In this document: piece by piece, positions 5,637 to 10,062 of the stretch
Numbering within the stretch: the first letter of the stretch is position 1
Layout of the letters: the number at the start of each line of letters is the position of its first letter
Origin: Clostridium sp. UBA1056
GTDB taxonomy: Bacteria > Bacillota > Clostridia > Clostridiales > Clostridiaceae
DNA: 10,062 nt
NCBI GenBank assembly: GCA_002316385.1
Contig: DCDL01000054.1
Span: 171,729-181,790, forward strand
Reading direction: 5' to 3'
The notes under the pieces: model-generated
What the model was told of the DNA's origin: nothing
Database searches by the model: none
Seen by the model: the letters and a program-made list of their open reading frames with translations, nothing else
Made by a program: the position numbers and the translations under genes

Positions 5637-5663
5637 TTTTAGTAAGAAAAGTGACTAAAAATT
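5634..5663 (+). promoter_or_regulatory. Perfect 10-base inverted repeat at the predicted transcription start
   Basis: AATTTTTAGT (5634-5643) and ACTAAAAATT (5654-5663) are perfect inverted repeats with a 10-base spacer. They begin inside the -10 box and cover the expected start of transcription, so the repeat could be an operator or a 5'-end hairpin that protects the mRNA. Chance is not excluded in sequence this AT-rich. Confidence 0.4.
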
Positions 5664-5730
5664 TAGAAAAAATGTAGATCAACGATAAATTAGGGACAAG
5701 TATAGTGTAAATATAAGAAAGAGAGAAGCA

Positions 5731-6849
5731 ATGAGATATTTTAGAGATATAGAAAAAGACATATTTTTTAAAAAGCCAATAGAGTTTAATAAATATAGTG
5801 ATAAAGATTTATTGAAATATTCTTTAGGTGCGACTCTTTATATGAATGGACTAAAGGATATTTTTTATAAACTTATCCATGAAGGATTTAAGGATATTGG
5901 AACTATTACAATTTGCTTTGAAGATGCCACTAAAGAAAGTGATTTAAAAAAGTGTGAGGATAACACTTTAGATTTATTAAGTAAGTTGTATGTATGCTTA
6001 GAGAATAAAGAGATAAGCATCGAAAATCTGCCATTGATATTTATAAGAGTAAGAAACGAGAAACAATTTATTAGTTTTACTGAAAGATTATCTAAGAAGC
6101 AAATAAGTTTATTAGCTGGATTTACCTTTCCTAAGTTTAGCAGTGAAAATGGAGAAGTATTTTTAAAGCATCTAAGAGAACTTAATTATAAGTTTAATGA
6201 AAAATTATATGCTATGCCTATATTAGAAAGTGAAAAGATAATATATAAGGAAACTAGAATAGAAGAGCTATTAGGTGTAAAGAAACTATTAGGAGATTAT
6301 GAGGAATTAATATTAAATGTTAGGGTAGGTGGAACAGATTTTTCTTCAAAGTTTGCCATAAGACGCTCAGTGAACATGAGTATTTATGATATCAGAGTAG
6401 TTTCAGATTGTCTAATAGATATAGTAAATATTTTTGGAAGAAGAGAAGAAGGTTATGTGATAGCTGCACCAGTTTGGGAATATTTTTCAACAGATACTGA
6501 TTCTAAAGAAGTACAAGGTCTAATTAGAGAGGTAACTTATGATAAGGAAAATGGATTTTATGGAAAGTCTATAATACACCCAACTCAAGGGCCATATGTC
6601 AATTCTATATATGCGGTAACTTATGAAGAGTATGTGGATGCTAAAGGGATATTAGAGAGTGATGGTGAAGGTGGAGTATTTAAGGGTTGTGGAGATAACA
6701 AGATGAATGAAGTTCTTCCACATATGAACTGGGCAAAGAAGATTTATAATAGAGCTAATATATTTGGAGTTTTAAATAAAGGAATAGGTTGTGAAAATAT
6801 ATATTTACAGGAGGAGTCTAGGAAAGCAGTAGTTTCCTTAGTAGAATAG
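5731..6849 (+). CDS. HpcH/HpaI/CitE-type C-C bond lyase of the Ter-associated module
   Basis: A 372-residue TIM-barrel enzyme of the aldolase/citrate-lyase beta-like group, family known as C-C bond lyase of the Ter systems. Visible barrel-strand motifs in order: SLGATLYMNG (31-40), TITICFEDAT (58-67, the acidic ED that binds the metal in CitE relatives), PLIFIRVRN (101-109, substrate-carboxylate arginine), GFTFPKFS (130-137), AMPILES (161-167, metal-binding glutamate), LNVRVGGTDFSS (195-206), and the hallmark GKSIIHPTQ (278-286), close to the GK-x-x-IHP-x-Q of citrate and malyl-CoA lyases. It is therefore expected to make or break a C-C bond next to a carboxylate with Mg2+; the true substrate is unknown. 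The C-terminal PHMNWAKKIYNRA (330-342) is an added helix. AGAGAG upstream is only a moderate ribosome binding site. It is the first gene of the operon, with two bases to the next ATG. Confidence 0.85.
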   Translation: MRYFRDIEKDIFFKKPIEFNKYSDKDLLKYSLGATLYMNGLKDIFYKLIHEGFKDIGTITICFEDATKESDLKKCEDNTLDLLSKLYVCLENKEISIENLPLIFIRVRNEKQFISFTERLSKKQISLLAGFTFPKFSSENGEVFLKHLRELNYKFNEKLYAMPILESEKIIYKETRIEELLGVKKLLGDYEELILNVRVGGTDFSSKFAIRRSVNMSIYDIRVVSDCLIDIVNIFGRREEGYVIAAPVWEYFSTDTDSKEVQGLIREVTYDKENGFYGKSIIHPTQGPYVNSIYAVTYEEYVDAKGILESDGEGGVFKGCGDNKMNEVLPHMNWAKKIYNRANIFGVLNKGIGCENIYLQEESRKAVVSLVE

Positions 6850-6851
6850 AT

Positions 6852-8099
6852 ATGAATAAAAACGAAAATAAAAATAAAAGTATAGATATTAATATAGTTG
6901 AAAATCCGTATAACTTAGAGTTAAAGGATTTAATTGCTTTAGGGAAAAGAGCAAATAATGAAAAGAGAAACTTCTTATTTATAAGTAAGGTGTTAGGAAA
7001 GCATTTAGAAGTTATACCAGATATATGTAGAGCCATAGGGTTTATACTAGCCTCTAAAATATATGGGAAAAATGAGCATACGGAGCAGTTAATTAAATTC
7101 TTAAATAACCCAGAAGAATATAAGAATGAAGCTAAGAAAGCTATGAATGAGCCTTATGAAGGAAAGGAAAATATCTGTGTTCTAGGTTTTGCTGAGACAG
7201 CTACAGGTCTTGGGATGGCAGTAGCTTCAGCGATTAAGGGATCATACTATTTAACTACAACAAGAGAAGATATTTTAGATATTAAATCTCTTCTTAATTT
7301 TGAAGAGGAGCATTCTCATGCTACAACTCACAAATGTTTTGTAGTGGATAAAGATAAAGTTGTAGATGCAGATAGAATAATACTAGTTGATGATGAAATA
7401 ACTACAGGAAAGTCTATGGTTAATATAATTGAGAATCTAGAGGAAACAACTAATGTTAAAAAGTATACAGTTCTTAGCATCTTAGATTGGAGAGGCAAAG
7501 AGCATAAGGAACTATTTAATAAAGTATGTAAAGAAAGAAATATTCAAATAGAAGTTGTATCATTAATTTCTGGAGATATTACTGTAAATGATAAAACTAT
7601 TTTATATGATGGCGGAGAAGCGGTTTTAGAAGAGAGCACAGAAGTTATAAATATAGATGCTCTTGAAAGATTTGATAGAGAAACCACAAGTGGAAAGAAA
7701 AGCTACTTTGAAAACAGCGGTAGATTTGGAGTGGAATATAGTTATATAGAAGACCTTGAAGATAAATGTAAAGACGCTGCTCTTAAGATTCAACACATGC
7801 TTGGAGATAATAAAAAAATATTGGTTTTAGGCCATGGAGAAAATATTTATATACCTTCAAGAGTAGCAGCATATTTAGAGGGAGATATATATTTCAAGAG
7901 TACAACAAGAAGTCCAATTTATTGTGTTGATGAAGAAACTTATCCTATAAAAGAAAAGCACAGCTTTAATCATGAAGGAGTAAAGTATTATTTATATAAT
8001 AAAAAAGATATAGAAAAGCAGTATGATAAGGTTGTACTAATTACAGAAAATGATCTAAATATAAAACTAACGGATAATCTAGTGATTATAAGACTTTAA
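6852..8099 (+). CDS. Phosphoribosyltransferase with C-terminal TRSP domain (Ter module)
   Basis: A 415-residue two-domain protein. The N-terminal part is a type I phosphoribosyltransferase of the Ter-associated PRTase_2 family: CVLGFAETATGLGMAV (109-124), TTTRED (135-140), SHATTH (155-160), and the PRPP-binding signature RIILVDDEITTGKSM (175-189), with its two acidic residues and T-T-G-K-S loop intact. The C-terminal domain (about 285-415) is the TRSP domain: ILVLGHGENIYIPSRVA (323-339) and the naming motif STTRSPIYC (350-358). The pair is expected to move a ribosyl-phosphate group to or from a base-like substrate; the role of TRSP is not known. There is no Shine-Dalgarno: the ATG follows the previous stop codon by two bases, so translation is probably coupled to the lyase. 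The low-complexity lysine/asparagine N-terminus (2-9) may be a tail or mean that the true start lies slightly inside. Confidence 0.87.
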   Translation: MNKNENKNKSIDINIVENPYNLELKDLIALGKRANNEKRNFLFISKVLGKHLEVIPDICRAIGFILASKIYGKNEHTEQLIKFLNNPEEYKNEAKKAMNEPYEGKENICVLGFAETATGLGMAVASAIKGSYYLTTTREDILDIKSLLNFEEEHSHATTHKCFVVDKDKVVDADRIILVDDEITTGKSMVNIIENLEETTNVKKYTVLSILDWRGKEHKELFNKVCKERNIQIEVVSLISGDITVNDKTILYDGGEAVLEESTEVINIDALERFDRETTSGKKSYFENSGRFGVEYSYIEDLEDKCKDAALKIQHMLGDNKKILVLGHGENIYIPSRVAAYLEGDIYFKSTTRSPIYCVDEETYPIKEKHSFNHEGVKYYLYNKKDIEKQYDKVVLITENDLNIKLTDNLVIIRL

Positions 8100-8112
8100 G
8101 GAGAAGGATGAA

Positions 8113-9225
8113 ATGAAGGGTGTAGAGCATAGCTATGGCAAGGAGTGTGAGATTCTTCTAAAGGACTTAACAGGAGTTATTAAGGAAATTACCATAGAAG
8201 AAAAGGAAGAATTAATCCGAAGTGGAATAAGCTATTCAGAAATGATATCTAAAGAAGGTATACCAAGTGATGAGATAAAGAGCATTTTTTTTAATATGCT
8301 CAAAGATAGCAAAAGAGAAATTGCAGCTTACATAGGAAAAATATCAGAAGAGATATACAGAGTAAAAGGTGATAACTTGGTTTTAGTATCTTTAGCTAGA
8401 GCTGGTACTCCTTATGGAATTCTAATAAAAAGATATTTAAAGCTTAGATATAATATAGATATTAAGAGTTATAGCGTTTCTATAATTAGAGGAAAGGGCA
8501 TTGATTTTAATGCACTTAAGTATATACTAAAAAATAACCAGCATTGTAATATACAGTTCGTAGATGGATGGACTGGAAAAGGCTCAATTATAGGTGAACT
8601 AAAGAAAACTATAGATGAGTTTAATAGAGAGTTTAATGAAAGTGTAGATGATTCTCTAGCTGTAGTTGCAGATCCAGCAAAGCTATGCAGAATTTATGGA
8701 ACTAGGGAGGATATAGTTGTTCCTAATTGTTGTTTAAATTCAACGGTTAGTGGTCTAATCAGCAGAACGGTTAATAACCCTGATTTTATAGGAGAAGAGG
8801 ATTTTCATGGAGCAAAATATCTGGATTATTTAAAAGAAGAGGATTTATCTATGTATTTTATAGATGAGATTTCTAATGAATTTCAAGGTGTTATAAAGGA
8901 AAATCAATATAATCCAGTAGAAGCTGAAGTCGCGGCAACAAATGAAACTTTAACGGAAGTAGCTATAGAGGGTTATGCGGCGGCTATTGCTGAAGAAATT
9001 AGACAAGCTTTTAAGGCTAAAAGTATAAATAGCGTTAAGTTAAGCATAGGGGAATCTGCTAGAGTACTATTAAGAAGAAAGGGCAGAGTAGTTTTAGTTA
9101 GAGACTTAGAAGATAAAAATGTATCTCATATAATTCAGCTTGCAAAGGAAAAGAATGTTGAAGTTTTAAAATATGATACAGGAAGTTATAGATGTATGGC
9201 AATAATAGAAGAGGAAGTAAAGTAA
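8113..9225 (+). CDS. PRTase_1/StiP-family protein fused to a C-terminal Pelota RNA-binding domain
   Basis: A 370-residue protein. The core (about 40-265) matches the family listed as PRTase_1 or, in some databases, 'cysteine protease StiP'; the sequence favours a phosphoribosyltransferase-like enzyme: NLVLVSLARAGTPYGILIKR (88-107), a VDGWTGKGS loop (150-158) in the place of the PRPP loop, then STVSGLISRT (210-219) and the conserved FHGAKYLDYL (231-240). The C-terminal 70 residues (about 305-368), VKLSIGESARVLLRRKGRVV followed by LVRDLEDKNVSHIIQLAKEK, match the Pelota/L30e-like RNA-binding fold reported as a fusion in these Ter operons. The enzyme probably acts with the preceding PRTase on a nucleoside-like product, and the Pelota part suggests an RNA or nucleotide ligand. 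AAGGAG (8098-8103), overlapping the previous stop codon, fixes the ATG at 8113. The gene is complete. Confidence 0.85.
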   Translation: MKGVEHSYGKECEILLKDLTGVIKEITIEEKEELIRSGISYSEMISKEGIPSDEIKSIFFNMLKDSKREIAAYIGKISEEIYRVKGDNLVLVSLARAGTPYGILIKRYLKLRYNIDIKSYSVSIIRGKGIDFNALKYILKNNQHCNIQFVDGWTGKGSIIGELKKTIDEFNREFNESVDDSLAVVADPAKLCRIYGTREDIVVPNCCLNSTVSGLISRTVNNPDFIGEEDFHGAKYLDYLKEEDLSMYFIDEISNEFQGVIKENQYNPVEAEVAATNETLTEVAIEGYAAAIAEEIRQAFKAKSINSVKLSIGESARVLLRRKGRVVLVRDLEDKNVSHIIQLAKEKNVEVLKYDTGSYRCMAIIEEEVK

Positions 9226-9226
9226 G

Positions 9227-9979
9227 ATGAGTAACTTATATTTTATAACGGATTTAGATAGAACTATTATACATGCTAAAAATAAGGGATTTAAATGCGT
9301 AGAAAAAGAAGGGGAAAAAGAAATAACCTATATGACTGAAGATAGTTATAAAGAGTTAATGAAGCTTTTAAGCCTAGAGCACTTTAAATTTATACCTTGT
9401 ACCATGAGAAATCTTAGACAAACGCTGAGGGTTGATTTTATAAGAGAGTATAATCCCAAAATAATTATTTGTACTAATGGAGCTCAGATTTATATAGATG
9501 GGCAGTTAGATACAGAGTGGGATAAGGAAGTAAGGAAACTAGTAGATGAAAAGGAAGTTATAAAAGATATTCAGTATATAGAATCTCTTAATCTAGATGT
9601 GCAAGAGGTAAGAAATATTGAAGACTATTATATCACTATAAAATGCGAAGATGTAGACAAGGCAAAGGCTGCCTATGAAATGCTAAAGGATAGATTCGCA
9701 GAGCATATAAGAATAATTCAAATGGGTATTAAGGTATTTATTATCAATAAAAACATAGACAAGCTTCATGCAGTGGACTATATAATAGATAAGTTTGAAA
9801 TAGAGAATTTATTTACAGCAGGAGACAGTGAGCCTGATAGATGTTTTACTAGAAGAGGAATATCAATACTTCCAAAGCATTGTAGCTTTAGTAATGAAAA
9901 TGCAATTGTAACAGAGAAATCAGGAATATATGCAACGGATGATTTGATAGATATTTTAAAAAAGCATATAGTTGTATAG
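9227..9979 (+). CDS. HAD-superfamily phosphatase (Cof-like) of the Ter module
   Basis: A 250-residue haloacid dehalogenase-fold hydrolase. Motif I is FITDLDRTII (6-15), with nucleophile Asp9 and general acid Asp11 followed by a threonine; motif II is FIPCTMR (55-61, Thr59); ICTNGAQIYIDG (81-92) is the TNGA strand typical of Cof-type sugar-phosphate phosphatases with a C2 cap; the motif III lysine lies within FIINKNIDKLHAV (171-183); motif IV is TAGDSEPDRCF (197-207), with the Mg2+ ligands Asp200 and Asp204. All catalytic positions are present. Such enzymes remove phosphate from sugar or nucleotide phosphates; here it would dephosphorylate a product of the two PRTases. GAGGAAG (9211-9217) lies nine bases before the ATG, one base after the preceding stop codon. 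It is the last complete gene in the window. Confidence 0.88.
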   Translation: MSNLYFITDLDRTIIHAKNKGFKCVEKEGEKEITYMTEDSYKELMKLLSLEHFKFIPCTMRNLRQTLRVDFIREYNPKIIICTNGAQIYIDGQLDTEWDKEVRKLVDEKEVIKDIQYIESLNLDVQEVRNIEDYYITIKCEDVDKAKAAYEMLKDRFAEHIRIIQMGIKVFIINKNIDKLHAVDYIIDKFEIENLFTAGDSEPDRCFTRRGISILPKHCSFSNENAIVTEKSGIYATDDLIDILKKHIVV

Positions 9980-10062
9980 TGTTAGACAATGAGGTCATAT
10001 AGATCATTGACTATATTAGTGTAGATAGAATTTAGGCATCTGAAAATAAATAACAAGTCAAA
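9975..10062 (+). other. Trailing non-coding end with competing hairpins
   Basis: Starting within the HAD stop codon, TATAGT (9975-9980) can pair with ACTATA (10010-10015) and CAATGA (9987-9992) with TCATTG (10004-10009), or alternatively ATATAG (9997-10002) with CTATAT (10011-10016). No T-run follows, so it is not a convincing terminator and the operon may continue. No ORF start is visible before the right edge. Confidence 0.35.

Noticed and set aside
1..10062. CRISPR array, tRNA or rRNA genes, complete insertion sequence
   Set aside because: No regularly spaced repeats, no clover-leaf or rRNA-like sequence and no transposase motifs were seen by eye.

Overview
The window looks like chromosomal DNA of a low-GC Firmicute, most likely a Clostridium or close relative. 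It is strongly AT-rich, uses AGA, ATA and TTA heavily, has strong AGGAGG/GGGGG-type ribosome binding sites, and its stem-loop/T-run terminators fit that group. No tRNA, rRNA, CRISPR array or complete insertion sequence was seen.

Layout. (1) Positions 86-1489, minus strand: a 12-helix APC-superfamily amino-acid permease, divergent from (2) a LURP-one/YxjI-like protein at 1699-2166. (3) Positions 2167-3737: an accessory patch with a tandem-domain GNAT acetyltransferase (2492-3286) and a VOC/glyoxalase-type gene (3333-3737) broken by one in-frame amber codon. Upstream of both lies a related element made of a Shine-Dalgarno, a GTG start, an 8-9-codon peptide and a hairpin, ending just before the next ATG. 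(4) Positions 3749-3957: a compact unit with a near-consensus promoter, an ORF of about 28 codons and an intrinsic terminator. (5) Positions 4102-5407: a two-gene acetyltransferase operon (a double-GNAT protein, then a BltD/PaiA-like GNAT), preceded by a terminator-like hairpin that touches the first gene's ribosome binding site and closed by a strong terminator at 5505-5545.

(6) Positions 5731-9979 are the main content: four tightly packed genes that match the biosynthetic module associated with tellurium-resistance (Ter) stress systems. They are a CitE/HpcH-type C-C bond lyase, a phosphoribosyltransferase with a C-terminal TRSP domain, a second phosphoribosyltransferase-like protein (StiP/PRTase_1 family) with a C-terminal Pelota-type RNA-binding domain, and a HAD phosphatase. 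Gaps of 2, 13 and 1 bases indicate one operon. This module has been predicted from comparative genomics to make a nucleoside-like metabolite. The ATP-grasp ligase and TerD/TerC/TelA-type partners usually nearby are not in the window and may follow its right edge.

Working together: in this inference the lyase supplies or trims a small carbon unit, the two PRTase-type enzymes form or rearrange N-glycosidic (ribosyl) bonds, the HAD enzyme removes a phosphate, and the Pelota domain may present an RNA or nucleotide substrate. The flanking acetyltransferases and VOC gene look like a small-molecule modification or detoxification neighbourhood, but their substrates cannot be read from sequence.
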